A stretch of 64,000 bases of DNA from Talpa occidentalis. Lineage: Eukaryota; Chordata; Mammalia; Eulipotyphla; Talpidae. Positions 10,500-21,499 of this stretch are shown one piece after another; positions within the stretch are counted from its first letter, which is position 1, and every line of letters begins with the position of its first letter. The DNA lies in the NCBI RefSeq assembly GCF_014898055.3, contig NW_023601433.1:72833683-72897682 (forward strand). The letters run 5' to 3'. A model generated the notes under the pieces. It had not been told where the DNA came from, did not search any database, and saw only the letters and a program-made list of their open reading frames with translations. The position numbers were made by a program, and so were the translations under genes.

Positions 10500-11560
10500 C
10501 CCCCACCCATTTCCTAACAGATTAAGAGCATAAGAAACTATCAAGAAGTGGATTTGCAATTTGTCCACCCTGAGAACTTATCTTTCTGGAAATCATCTGT
10601 AATACTCTTCTGCAGTCATGGCACATAACAAATGCTCACACGTATAACCTGATCATAGAAAGACATCTGGATGGATTCTCAACAGAGTTGATGGTGCTTC
10701 CTTGGCAGAGAAGTTGGAGTTGGTGTGGCAAGTAGAGAAGTTCTGCTTTTATTTCTTACTTTCCTGTACTGCCTGAGGAAATTTTAGTGTTACCCCCATC
10801 CCTCATCAAGTTCTTGGGGAGAGTAAATGCAGTGATGTCTATGGAACCCCAGCCTGGCCTGCATTGGGTGCTCAGCAGATGCTGACTTTAGTTGGTGAGG
10901 AGGCAGGTAATGTTCTCCAGGAGAGATGAACTGGGGAAGAGCTGAGTGTTAGGAGGGGAGGTGTGCCTGATTGTTGGAACCAGCCTGCAGCCACTCTCAG
11001 GGGGCCCAGCCCCTCCATCCTGCTGGACAGCTGGGAGCCACCGGGTCATCCCTCGCTCTGACCACACCATCCCAGCCTGGTGCCCTACACCCTCCTTGGG
11101 GAAAACCAGCCACAAGCCCAGCAGGCCCCTTCAGCAGCCCAAACACTTCCTCAGACCCAGTAAACTCAAAAGAATTTTTTCAGGCAAATTTCAGAGGCCC
11201 CCTTAGGTCTTCGCCTCCGGAGGAGTCCAAGGGCTCATCTGACATTCAACATAGGAACCTCCTGCTCAATGTCCATCGTGAGCTTTTGAGATTTTGACAG
11301 TGGATGCTTGTTGGTTTTGCCTCTCTCAAGTCTGGTCCCTTTTCTGGTAACAGCACCCCATTTTTCTTATGGGGTCCTCTGACATGCCCAGTGACATGCC
11401 CATCCCTCTGCCTTTCCCATCTCTGGAGGTGGGTATGCAAAACAGGCCTGAGCCAATCAGAGCACTCCTGTTTTCTGCCTCCAGGGATTGGTTGAGCCCT
11501 GACCTAGTCCCTATGACCTAGTCCAGCCAATGAGAGTCAGATTTCAGTTTGCATCACTAG
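10500..11560. other. No gene; unassigned, partly old repeat
   Basis: 11310-11560 carries paired 'gagccaatcagagca' and 'cagccaatgagagtca' motifs, as in an old interspersed repeat I cannot name. The remainder is unique-looking. The overlapping openings at 10946-11297 are short and unsupported. Confidence 0.3.
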
Positions 11561-11569
11561 CGGGGTGTC

Positions 11570-11800
11570 AGAATGGGTTGAGTTATGCTGCAGTAACATG
11601 CAGCGCACAAATTCTGGGTGGCTAACAAATTCTGGAGACAAAATGACAAAGATTGATTTCCTGTTCACACTCCATGCCCCTCAAACTGGTGTCCACCTCC
11701 CTCTTTCAGAGACACCCTCCAGAGAGCATCAAGAGATACTACAGCAGTGGGAAGGGAAAGTGGAACCAGATGGGTCTGACTTCAGATCCTGACTCAGCTG
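11570..11800 (-). mobile_element. Possible LTR-type relic
   Basis: 'ttgagttatgctgcagtaaca…cacaaattctgggtggctaaca…' resembles the reversed 3' end of old LTR repeats (taacaaa…gtggcttaacaca). The family is uncertain. Confidence 0.35.
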
Positions 11801-11954
11801 CTCAAAGCAAGGGAACTGCCTGATGAGCCTGGTATATCACTTAGGGGCATTGGTTTTCCCCCTTTAATTTCTCCCCCCCATATTTGTTGTGCATCCAAAC
11901 TGGCTTGGCTCAAATGCCTGCCTCTCCAGCTCACTTCACTGTGCAGCAGCAGCC

Positions 11955-12135
11955 CTCATCATCTTAGCACTGAGGCAAGCACATAGTAGGGGCTATTCTC
12001 TGTGGCCCTTGAGTGTCTAGCAAAGACCTAAGCACTTGGTAGGTGCCATTCTCAGTGACATGAGAGGTACTGAGTGCCAGTAGGTGTTGTTATTCATACC
12101 AACCACAATACCCAGCCAGTGCCAAGCACTCAGTG
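11955..12135 (+). repeat. Three consecutive MIR/L2-like tails
   Basis: Three related pieces follow each other: 'agcacatagtaggggctattctc', 'agcacttggtaggtgccattctc' and 'gagtgccagtaggtgttgttattc'. They could be a diverged tandem duplication of one MIR terminus or clustered insertions. Confidence 0.45.
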
Positions 12136-12639
12136 TGTGTTCTACAGTGTTTGCACTACTGTGTCAGCTGGTGAGTATCCCCAACACCTCCCCTGAGGCC
12201 CCAGCCTCTTGCACCTTGGGACCTGGAGTTGGTGACCAGGAATCACCACTAGGGTTAATTTGCTGAAATGGGAGGGGTGGGGTGAGGGGGCCTAGAAGGG
12301 GTGGTCCAGGGCTGCACCTCCCTGGGAGGGTCATCAGGGGTCAGTGAGCTGCGACTTGGCTTATGAATTTCCTCTCAGGGCCCCAGACAAAGGGAAGTCT
12401 GTGGTGATGCGGTTACCGTGGCAACTCTTTGTGCTGAAAAGTGGGAGTGAGGGGGAGGGAGGAGGCTGAGGGAAGGGGGCAGCTGCTAGGGAAGAGGGAG
12501 GAGCTGGAGGGGAAATTCCCCTTCTGGCTTTTGGGAAAAGTGCAGGCTGGGGGTCTCCTGGGTGCAGGACAGCGGCTGCTTGAAGGGAGGGGGTGTGTCC
12601 TGCCTCTCCTCCTTGCTCTCTCTGGAAATTCTTCCAGTG

Positions 12640-12850
12640 GTTTTAAAGACAACCCCAGAACTGGGCTCGAGTTCTAGCCATTCCATTGCTGTGTGACCTT
12701 GGGCACGTTACTCTCCCTCTCTGAACCTCAATTTCCAATCCTTTAAAATGGGAAGAATAAGCCACAGGGTAGGTGGCTGTGAAGATTCGAAGATAGTTTT
12801 ATGTAAACTGGGTGGAATAGCACGGCCTCCTCTAAGTGGTTGTCATTTGA
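12640..12850 (+). mobile_element. MIR relic
   Basis: MIR core 'attgctgtgtgaccttgggcacgttactctccctctctgaacctcaatttc' followed by 'aaaatgggaagaataa'. Good match to the tRNA-derived MIR consensus in plus sense. 12860-13510 after it is G+C-richer unique DNA without a supported gene. Confidence 0.8.
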
Positions 12851-13514
12851 TTCCCTGTCACTGGCTGGGCGACTGATGGCTATAAAACAAGGATGGGGCA
12901 TGTCCTGGAGCTCATCGGATGCTCCTGTTAAGTATGGTTATTGATGTTCCTGCCACGTTCTTGGGCTCGGGGAGGTAGGAGATTCATTCTTGCTCATTAT
13001 TGTTGAGCACTGCGGGCCATTACTATGTAGATGGGCCGACTGAAGCCCCAGGAGGAACAGAGTGTGAGGTTTCCCCCAGGGGGACCTGACCAGCATCTGG
13101 CCAGCCACATAGTCCAGGCTGGGTATTCCTCGTCCCAGGTACCTGCGGGAGCCCCAGGCATGCCCCCACCCCCAACCTGCCCACCTACCCACTGGCAGGG
13201 CACATGCGCAGAGTTGCCTTCTCTTCTGACCACCCTGAGCTGCCAAGATGTAGGACGGTGGGCAGAGATCTGGGCAGCAGACACATTTGGGAGCCCTGGC
13301 TTCCTGAGACCTGGAATGGTTGAAAGGTGGGGCCTCTGTGCTGAGATTGGGTGCCTCAGGTTCCTGGTCACAGCTGCTCCTGACTAAAGTAGGAGCCACA
13401 CGCACCTGTGACCTCCGCCCTCCTACTTGGAGGGTAGGATCACGGAGAAGGAACTTTCTTCCCACCCATTTATCAGTTTGTTTTGGTGGGGTTGGGCAGA
13501 GGGGTTTGTACTGA

Positions 13515-14045
13515 AAGTTGTGGGATGTCTGACCATGTCACTCCACCTGAATAAAATCCTGTATGGTCCCCAGTGCCCTGGAACCCCTCGGTTCTCACCA
13601 AGACCTTCAGGGCCGTTCGTGCTATGGCTCAGCTCGCCCGGCACATGCCCATTTCATTCCCTGCAGACAGTCTCCCTCTGGACCTAGGCCTCATGATTCG
13701 TGATTCCTTCTCTCTGCCTCTCTCCCTTGCGTGACTTAACTCCCTTTTTCTTCCCATCGCAAAACTTTAATGTCACCTCCTCCAGGAGGCCTCCCTTGGT
13801 TCCCCACGTGGGTCCTGTGTTTCTTCTGAGTGCTCACAGCCACCTTGGGCTTCCCTGCCAATCACTCTGCTCTGATGGTCTGTTCAGTGCCCCCCTTATG
13901 CTCCCTGCCCCCACCCCCCGGGACTGTGAGCTCAGCGAAGGGCGAGAAGCAGGTCTACCTCCTCCCTGAATTCTCAGTGCCAAGGACAGATGGTGCCAGC
14001 ACACAGCAGGCGCTCAATAGACACTTGCTTGATAAATGAACAGGG
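13515..14045 (+). mobile_element. L2 3' portion
   Basis: A long L2 piece: 'ctggaacccctcggttctcaccaagaccttcagggccg', 'cacctcctccaggaggcctcccttgg', 'gggactgtgagctcagcgaagggc' and terminus 'caggcgctcaatagacacttgcttgataaatgaac'. All landmarks are in order. Confidence 0.85.
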
Positions 14046-14524
14046 AGGCTACCGGTGAAACTACTGATGGGACGAGCGAATTGGCAGAAATTTGCTGGTG
14101 GTGGGGCAGAATCTGGGGCAGAGAGAATCCTGGTTCAGACAGGATGTCACTCCACCGTGTCTCAGAGTCCCCAAAGCACCCCCATTCTATTTCCTTCCTT
14201 CTCACGTTGGTGTGGGGCCCAGCGGCCAGATGGAGAGAAGGGCTCTGATGGGCTGGGGCACTGAAGAGTTCCCTGCCTGATCCCTGTCTCCTCCACAGCC
14301 TCCGCCTGGGTCTGGGGTTCCAGGCAATTATGGTCCCTTCCCTGGCCCGCAGGCTGCCGGGGCACCGATTCTGCAGGAAACAGAAAATCTTTATGGAAAT
14401 CTCGCCAACTATTTCTTTCTCTCTAGGAGGAATTAACCACAAAGTGTCCCAGAGGTGCGCACATGGGCTGAAATAAGAGGCTTTCTCTTCCCTGTCCTGG
14501 GGCTTTGGTGACCACCAGGAAGAT

Positions 14525-14690
14525 GGTCAATTGTTGAGCACCTGCTGTGTGCATTTCCCATAAACACTTGCCACCCGCCTATGAAGGTGCCACCCTCATC
14601 ACTCCACTTTATGCATGGGAGGAGTTAGAACACAGAGAAGAGAGATTTGCTGAGGTCTTTCACTGGGGAAGGGTCAAACCAGTGTTCATG
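14525..14690 (-). mobile_element. MIR relic
   Basis: 'ttgagcacctgctgtgtgcattt' then a degraded centre and 'aggagttagaacacagagaag'. Reverse MIR order; the preceding 14060-14520 is unassigned. Confidence 0.55.
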
Positions 14691-14784
14691 CCCAGGCCTG
14701 TCTTGTGCTGAAGCCCGAATGGGGTCTCGGAGAAGGGCGGAAGGCCGGGGGGGGGGCCCTGGGGGGGCTGTCCTGGCTTAGGTG

Positions 14785-14972
14785 TGGCTCCTGCTCCAAC
14801 AGCCATGTCATCTTGGGCACGGGCTGTGCTCCGCTTCCTCATGTCTGGAACGAGCAGAATAATGGCATCCGCGTCACTGGCTGGCTATGAGGAGGTGAGA
14901 GTTGACAAAAATTTGAACTAAAGTCTGGCACCGGGCCACACACAGTGCTCGGTAATGTTCGCTGTTCAGATG
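14785..14972 (+). mobile_element. MIR relic interrupted downstream by an LTR
   Basis: 'catgtcatcttgggcacgggctgtgctccgcttcctcatgtctggaacgagcagaataatggcatccgcgtc…tggcaccgggccacacacagtgctcggtaatgttcgctgtt' follows the MIR consensus to its end. The solo LTR begins a few bases later. Confidence 0.7.
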
Positions 14973-14980
14973 AACCCAAC

Positions 14981-15396
14981 TGTAGGGTAAGGAAAAAGCA
15001 TCAGGCTTTTCTGCCCTCCTGCCATTAGGATGGATGATGGATCCTTGCGGTCCTGAATGCATGCCTGATGGCGGGCACCTGGAGTAGGGTGTGGGCATGC
15101 GTAAGTGGGTACACCTGGGCTCATACTGCACTTATAAGGGCAGCGTCACGGGAACGCCAGCAGAGAGCAGAGAACCATGAGAGAAGCAGAGAGAACGTGA
15201 GCGAAGGCCGGAGAGCCCAGAAAGAGCGAAGTCTCGCTGGGGGCTGGGAGGCCTGCCAGCCCCCTGGCACCGCTGCTTACCATGTACCTGGTAAATCCCA
15301 ATAAAAGCCTGCAGAAGCCACCAAGGGCTCCAGGACTCCTCCTTCACCCATCTGCTGGATTCATAGAAAACCTGCTCTGGCCGTCCTGCCCTTCCA
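14981..15396 (+). mobile_element. Solo LTR, copy 1 of a TATA-containing ERV family
   Basis: A 416-bp element starting TGTAGGGTAAGG and ending CCCTTCCA (TG…CA ends), flanked by a perfect 5-bp target duplication ccaac (14976-14980, 15397-15401). Inside are a TATA-like box CTTATAAGG (15131-15139) and a polyadenylation signal AATAAAAG (15300-15307), the U3-R-U5 order of a retroviral LTR. About four in five bases match the copy at 63254-63720. No gag/pol/env lies next to it, so it is a solo LTR left by recombination. The 78-codon opening inside is not a gene. Confidence 0.9.
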
Positions 15397-15401
15397 CCAA
15401 C

Positions 15402-15970
15402 AAATCTTGTGAGGTGCTTGTGGATGCCGGCGCCACAGCCCGGGAGCAGGACCCCTTCCAGCTTACATTTGGTTGTTGCCCTGCTGCAAGGGGTGAGGTA
15501 TTCATCTCTGAGCCCAAATGTTGAGTCCCTACTATGTGCCAGGCTCGACACAGAGGAAAAAGACCTGCCTCTCTTCCTTGGTGGAGGACAGGCTGGGAGG
15601 CAGCCATCCGAGATGAGTCACAGAGAGAGCTCCCGGGAAGCCATTGGGTGGGATTCTGGAAGGGGAGGAGAACCAGAGGGGGCCTTCAGGAAGGGGAGGG
15701 GCACCGAGGAGCAGGGCAGTGGCCTTGCTGACCCACATTAAACTTAGCGGCAATTCCGCTCCACTGTGACACTGGGCGGCCTCCCTAGACCCTGCACGTA
15801 GGGTGTGAACACGAGAAGTTTAACCCCCTTCATTAATCCTTGTTGGGAGTTTCCTATGGCTGTCGGGATAGACTCTTGCCTTATTTTACAGGTGCACAGA
15901 GAGGTGGTTATGCCGAAAGTCAAAAACAAAAACAACAGAGCACCCAGTTAAATTAGAATTTTTAAAGTAT
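15402..15970. other. Unassigned unique DNA
   Basis: No repeat or exon recognised. One AP-1-like ATGAGTCA lies at about 15612. The frame openings overlap on both strands. Confidence 0.4.
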
Positions 15971-15974
15971 GTCT

Positions 15975-16110
15975 CATGAAATATTTATGACTGAGTAATA
16001 TTCCACTGTATGGCTGGGTGACATTTTGTTTATCCATTCATCAGTTGATGGACATTTGGGTTGTTTCCATTTCTCGACTTATTTTGAATAAGGGACACAC
16101 TTACATTAAG
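15975..16110 (-). mobile_element. Ancient L1 fragment
   Basis: 'atgactgagtaatattccactgtatggctg…tttgtttatccattcatcagttgatggacatttgggttgtttcc' is the reverse of the L1 ORF2 C-terminus. Confidence 0.8.
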
Positions 16111-16239
16111 AAAGTATTTGCTGTTTTTCTGAAATTCGAATTTAACCTAGTGTCCTGCCATCTATCTGGCAACCCCACCCAGGGTTTGAACTCCATTGTG
16201 CCTTTTTTTTTTTGTCCCCCAAAAATAAAGGTAACGGTA

Positions 16240-16315
16240 ATTATCATCTAGATTTCCTGAGGACCTACTATGTGTCAGGCTCTGTGCTAAGTGCTTTACA
16301 CAGTGTCTTTGAGCG
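16240..16315 (-). mobile_element. MIR 3'-end relic
   Basis: 'ctactatgtgtcaggctctgtgctaagtgctttacacagtg' is the reverse MIR terminus. A C-rich run (16330-16375) leads into the CpG island. Confidence 0.75.
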
Positions 16316-16379
16316 CTGGTGCTTCTCTGCACCCCCCAAAGTCCCCTGTGTCCCCCCAACACCCCCCCACCCAACCCAG

Positions 16380-16660
16380 GGTGACGCGCAGTTCCACTAG
16401 AGGCCACGCGGTGTCGCCCTTGGCCCACGATACCCGGCGTCGGCGGGGGCGGCCAGACGCGGGCCCCATTCATCACCGCGTGGCCACCGCGCGCAGACAA
16501 TGCGGGGAGCGGCCCTTGTCCGCGCCCGCTTGGCTGTCGGTACAAAGGATGCGCTGTTAACACGTGTACCGTAATGGGCTCCCCCACGGCCTCTTCCCAG
16601 GGCCGCCCGCTCCCAGACTGACGAATGGCTAGAGCTATCCATCTAAATTATGTCACGGGC
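16380..16660. promoter_or_regulatory. Orphan CpG island
   Basis: I count 30 CpG dinucleotides in 16381-16620, against about one per 60-100 bases around it, with G+C near two thirds. It contains GGCGTCGGCGGGGGCGGCC, ACCGCGCGCAGACAATGCGG, an E-box CACGTG at 16561 and a CTCF-like CCACTAGAGGCCACG at 16395. No exon or gene start is supported beside it. The frames through it are chance openings from low stop density. It may be a promoter of an unannotated noncoding RNA, a distal unmethylated enhancer or a boundary element. Confidence 0.75.
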
Positions 16661-16764
16661 GATGAGCTTCCTCCTCTGTCCGGTCCCTCTGGCCACCAGG
16701 CAGGCCCTCCTGCAGTGCACCTGGCCTGGCGACCAGTGCCTCCCATGCTGGGGAAGAAGCCTTC

Positions 16765-16925
16765 AGTGGGATATGCACCTACTGTGTGTTGGACCCTGCC
16801 TGTTGTCTCCTTGGCTTTGGGGTCCGGTGGTGGAGTGTATTAGCCCGTTTCACAGAGGAGGAAACTGAGGTTGGCTCTGCGAAGTCTTTATGCTAAAGTC
16901 GTACAGTCCTAGGGTTTGCCACATA
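16765..16925 (-). mobile_element. MIR relic
   Basis: 'gcacctactgtgtgttggaccctgcc' then 'cgtttcacagaggaggaaactgaggttgg': reverse MIR end and core. Confidence 0.7.
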
Positions 16926-16929
16926 GGGC

Positions 16930-17990
16930 TATTTTCCCCCTCTTATCCCTGGTGGACATATGATTCACAACCATAAGATTCCATGCATTGAAAGCAGTTT
17001 TTAGTGGATACGCAGAGCTGTGCAACTATCACCATGATCCAGTTGCAGAACATTTTCATTATTCTCCTAAAGGAACTGCCTACCTGTTAGCAGTCACTTC
17101 AAATTCCTCTCTCCCCTGGGAACCACTAATCTGCCTTCTGTCCCTATGGATTTTCCTTTTCTGGATAGTTCATATAATCAGAATCACCCAATATGTGACC
17201 TTTGGTGAGCACCTTCTTTCACGTAACGATGCCTTTCTAGAGCTCATGCCCATTGTAGCCTGCAGGAATGAATGGACGCCATGGCTTTGTCATGACTGAG
17301 TAACATTCCACTGCAGGCATTGGGCCATTTTGTTTATCCATTTATCACTTGATAGACGTTTGGGTTGTGTTTCCCTTTTGACTTATTAAGAACACTGCTG
17401 CCATGATGTTGTGGAATTTGTGTGGATTTGTGTTTTCACTTCCCTTGGGTAGACCTAGTAGTAACTTGCTGGGTCAGCTGGGGACTTTATGTTTAATTGT
17501 TTGGGGAATTGCCAGGCTGTCTGCAGAGTGGCTGTGCCATTTTTCCATGCCTCCTCAGCAGTGTAGGAGGGTATTGATGTGCCCACACCTGAGCCAACAC
17601 TTGCTACTCTCTGGCTTTGTGATTCCAGTCATCCCAGCGGGTGTGAAGCGGCCTTCCACTGTGTTTTTCATTCACATTTCCTCGGTGACGAATGATGTCA
17701 AGCATCTATTCATTGGCATTTGTAGCTCTTCTTTGGAGAAATGTCTATTCTGATCCTTTACGCCATACCCCGCCCCCTTTTTTAAAAAAAGAAAATTGGG
17801 CTGTCTATTATTGAGTTTCAAGAGTTTTTTTTTTTAATATATTCTGTCTGATTTATGATTTACAGATATTTTCTTCCATTTTGTGGGTTGTCTTTTTGCT
17901 TTATGATATTGCTGGCAGCACAAAAGTGTTAAATATTGGTAGAAGCCTAATGTCTGTATTTTTACTTTTCTTGCTTGTGCTTTTAGCATT
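16930..17990 (-). mobile_element. Ancient L1M, about 1 kb
   Basis: Reverse of an L1 3' UTR and ORF2 end: 'gcaactatcaccatgatccagttgcagaacattttcatt', 'ccctatggattttccttttctggatagttcatataatc', 'gactgagtaacattccactgcaggc', 'gggaattgccaggctgtctgcagagtgg'. Coding frames are thoroughly broken. The A/T-rich 17770-17880 belongs to it. Confidence 0.85.
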
Positions 17991-18164
17991 GGTAATGAAG
18001 ACCAAGACGCTGGCTCAGGTGGCTCTGAAGTTCGTGCTCTTTCTGCTGCCCGGAGCTGAGAGGTCTTTGCCTCCCCTGGGGATCGTGGCCAGAGCTGTTT
18101 GGATTTGGTGCTTGTGCCAGGCTGGTGAGGGCGTGAAACTGTCTGGAGCAATAAGGACCCTGGA

Positions 18165-18345
18165 AACAAACAAACCTGGGTCCCATCCTGGCTGTTGCTT
18201 TCCTAGGAGACTCAGGCAGATCACTCAGTGCCTTTAAGCCTCAGTTTATTCATCTGTGTAATGGAGAGCATCATACCTATCAGGAACTTGGAGCTGCTGT
18301 AAGATCAGATGAGCACACAGGGGTGCTTAATGAACTCAGTGTCAT
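18165..18345 (+). mobile_element. MIR relic
   Basis: 'gactcaggcagatcactcagtgcctttaagcctcagtttattcatctgtgtaatggagagcatcatacc' matches the MIR core in plus sense. Confidence 0.8.
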
Positions 18346-18679
18346 GGTGATGACACCCCTGGGTTCCGCAAGGAGAGCCCCTGTCTTCTCACACCCCCTA
18401 ATATTGCAGGGACCTTGGATTTGGGGACCAGGAGACACACGGCCAGGAGTCACTAAGCTTCTGTTCAAATAGACTTTTCTCCGAAGCCCAAACACAAAGC
18501 ATAGTTTCCCTTCGTTCTACTGAAAACTCGAGGGCAGCAGAGTGAACCAGAAGCAACTACTGAGCTGTCAGGTGGAGGGAGAGAGGTGGTGGCTCGGGGT
18601 CAGAGATCATCACCCTGGGCCTACTCTGCCACCATTCTGTCTGCCTTGGGTTCTGTGAGGTGGGTGAAGACCACAGCCT

Positions 18680-18790
18680 GGAAAATGCACTGAAAGGTAG
18701 GTGTCATCACTCCATGTTACTGACGAGGTGGCTGAGGCTCAGAAAGGTGAATTCACTTGGCTGAGGTCACACAGCCCCATCTTCAAAAGC
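18680..18790 (-). mobile_element. MIR relic
   Basis: 'tgttactgacgaggtggctgaggctcagaaaggtgaattcacttggctgaggtcacacagc': reverse MIR core. Confidence 0.75.
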
Positions 18791-19047
18791 AACACAAAGA
18801 AGTGCTCCTGTCTCCAGGCCCGAGAATCTTCAGACACTGCACAGGCACATGGCTAGGACAAGGGCCTCTTCTTGTGGGGTCAGGCTCTCAGGGAAGCCCC
18901 TATTCAGCACAGTGGGCTCTGGAGCCACACAGACAGGGCTGGAAGCTGACACCAGGTACTCTCTGATCCTTGGGCTCTGCATTAGCCCAGTGCGGACCCT
19001 TACTCCTGCCTTTAGGTTTACCGTGAGCATGGAATGGATCGGTGTCT

Positions 19048-19320
19048 TTTTTTTTTTTTTTTTAAGATTTCTTTATTTATGCATACAAGAACTGGGGTAT
19101 AGACCAGAGGTGTGGGGGCTGAGAGGATTCACCAGAGACAGAGTGGGGAGCAGGACAGGCAGACTGACTGAAATACACTGCTGAGGGGAGCAGCGGGCGA
19201 GTCAGGAGAGGTCTGCTGCGCCATGTGAATAGCTCCATGGCTGGGCATGGAACTTGTGCTGCAGTGGCTGTGGGCAGCTTCATAGTGCTGCTTCTTAACC
19301 CCTTGTGCCACCAGGAGACC
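19048..19320 (-). mobile_element. tRNA-derived SINE
   Basis: Reverse orientation, from poly-T with TTAAGATTTCTTTATTTATG through GAACTGGGGTATAGACCAG, CACTGCTGAGGGGAGCAGCG and ATAGCTCCATGGCTGGGCAT to the tRNA-like head CTTGTGCCACCAGGAGACCC. Full length; moderately diverged. Confidence 0.88.
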
Positions 19321-19324
19321 CATA

Positions 19325-20060
19325 TCTTTGTCTTGTGCTGGCTTAGTATGGGGGTTTGGCCCTCCATGAGCAGTTGGTCATGAAGACTACGGACATGATT
19401 ATTAATAACTCAGAGCTTGGCAACAGATACAGCCTGGGGGTTCACACTGGGGTGGCTGGGGGGTGGTGGTTGGCTCATTCTCCACCCAGATCCCCAGGCA
19501 CAGGCCTAAGCTGGTGTTTTCAGGGCAGCAGGAAGGCAAGGATGCTGTCTACCAGCGGATGGAGGTGGAAAAAATTGATTCCAGCCCAGAGGCCGCAGGT
19601 GGCAGGACAATTACTGCTGCAGAGCTGCCGGAGATGAGAAGCCCGGGGGTCGCGGCTCTGCTGACCCCGGGCAGCACTGGATCAGGCCGGCTGGCTGGTC
19701 AGGCCTCCTGCTTTGAAGCCTGGGCTGTTGATCTGGGGCATCCTGGGAAGGGCTTAGCTTCATTCCCCCCAGACCCAGACAGACAGACTGACAGGCAGGC
19801 AGACAGGCCACACTCACTCACTCTGGGAGCATCACCCTATTCTCTAGGTGTTGCCTCCTACTTTTCCTGCTTCTTTCCAGAAATTTCTTTTCCTGACTCT
19901 GCTAGGCTTGCCTCTTAGCAGACACTCAGTTAATGCTCCCTCCTCCCAGGGGGTGATAAACACTGTGTTCTCTTCAGCGGGGACGGTGGGATTTCTAAAC
20001 TCAGCCCCTGGCCACGGCCTCTAGCTGTTCTCCGCGTGAGAGGAAGCTGTGCCATTTGCT
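19325..20060. other. Unassigned, no gene
   Basis: Unique-looking DNA with a short (CAGA)n-like run at about 19780-19810. The 151-codon opening (19463-19918) has no recognisable domain and crosses that run. Confidence 0.4.
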
Positions 20061-20069
20061 GTGGTGTGG

Positions 20070-20285
20070 AGACGCCTGGATGCAGGACAGTGGTGGGTCA
20101 GTGGGCCAGGTTCTGGGTTTGAATCCGATTCCACTCCTTCCTTGCTGGATGTGCTTGGCAAGGACCTGAACTCTGTGAGCCTCAGTTTCCTCCTGTGTGA
20201 AATGGGGTGATGGTCTCGGCCTGTGGGTTTTTCCTGAACATTCACTAGGTTAGTACAACTTGGGTAACAGTGTCTTGCTCCTGCT
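20070..20285 (+). mobile_element. MIR relic
   Basis: 'ccaggttctgggtttgaatccgattccactccttcc…gtgagcctcagtttcctcctgtgtgaaatggggtgatgg': full MIR order. Confidence 0.85.
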
Positions 20286-20399
20286 AAGAGCTTACTGATG
20301 TCCAGGTTCTGTGATTCCAGTGGGAGTGGCGTGGAGGGGGTTGGGTGCGAGGATGACAGGAAAACCCAGCCTGCTTGGGAAGTAGCCAGAAGGGAGCAG

Positions 20400-20770
20400 G
20401 TCTGGCTTTTCCTCGGGGTGTGAGTACCAGCTAGCCACTAGCTTCCTCAGCTCCTCAGTTTCTTCATCTGTAAGATGGGGCCAGCCCCAGTGTCTCCTTC
20501 AAGGGATTGCTGTGGGGACTCAGTGGGGGGCAGTGTCCCTGGACAAGAAGAGGGGGGGGCAGGAAGGAAACGAGAGGAAAGAGGGGGAGCAGAGGGGAAG
20601 GACAGGGCGATGGGGTAGGTTGCAAGCTGCATAAGGCACCATAAAATCCAGGTCCCTGTGTGCCCCTAACCCTACACTAAGTGACTTTGGTCAAGCTGCT
20701 TCACCCTCCTGCCTTGGTTCCCATACTGGTCAATGAGGGAGTAGAATATAAATTGATGAGGCCACAGGAA
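20400..20770 (+). mobile_element. Two MIR relics
   Basis: 20430-20530 has 'tcctcagtttcttcatctgtaagatggggcc'. 20655-20765 has 'ctaagtgactttggtcaagctgcttcaccctcctgcc'. A G/A-rich low-complexity run (20545-20610) separates them. Confidence 0.6.
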
Positions 20771-20864
20771 GTGGTTGAGTTGCTCAAGCTCATGGGCTAG
20801 GGCTCCCTGACCCCATCGTCATGGGGCCTCAGCCCACTCCCCTGGCAGTTTGGGTCAAGAAAGA

Positions 20865-21010
20865 ATGGACACCATGTACTGGCCACCTCCCGTGCACGCG
20901 TCCCTGACCCAGAGACCACATGTGTGTTGACTCCTGTGTAGTGCCCACAACCCCATGAGGTAGGAATAGCAACGAGCCCGTGATCCAGCCCTGAAAACTG
21001 AGGTCCTGCA
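20865..21010 (-). mobile_element. MIR relic
   Basis: 'accatgtactggccacctcccgtg…gcccacaaccccatgaggtaggaatagcaacgagccc…gaaaactgaggtcc': reverse MIR, diverged. 21020-21490 is unassigned. Confidence 0.5.
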
Positions 21011-21499
21011 GTCGGGAGTGGTGGGCTGTTCTGGAAGCCTCATGGTGGGCTTCCTAGCCTGCAATCTTGACTACAAACCTGTATGTCTCCCTTTTGATAA
21101 TCACTCAGCCAGCCCCACGAGCAACAGCATAGCTCCAAGGGGCAGAGCCTACTCGTGCACTGAGTTTCCACTGAGGCAAGGGATGCAAAGACATGTCTGT
21201 GTTGCCCTGGATGGCAGGTTCCATGAGGACAGGGCTGCCTGTTTTGGCCACCATCCTCCCTCCATCTGACACAGGGGTGGTACTTGGGGGAAGGTGCAGT
21301 GAGGAGCTGAGTGCTCATTCTCCTTTCTCCTCTCTGCACTATCCAGCTAAGTGCCTTGTACGCGATAGGTGCTCATGGAGTAGAACTATGCAGTCTTAGA
21401 GCATGAAGGAGTTTTGATATTCTATAATGAATGCAGTCCCATTTACAGGTGGTGACTCTCTCAGCTGGGGTGGCTCGAACAAACACAGACGGGGTGGGG

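Noticed and set aside
12938..13465. 175-codon minus-strand opening opposite a 118-codon plus-strand one
   Set aside because: Mutually overlapping on both strands in GC-rich DNA; no protein family recognised.
14981..15451. Possible provirus next to the LTR
   Set aside because: The target duplication closes directly at both LTR ends and no gag, pol or env sequence follows, so it is a solo LTR.
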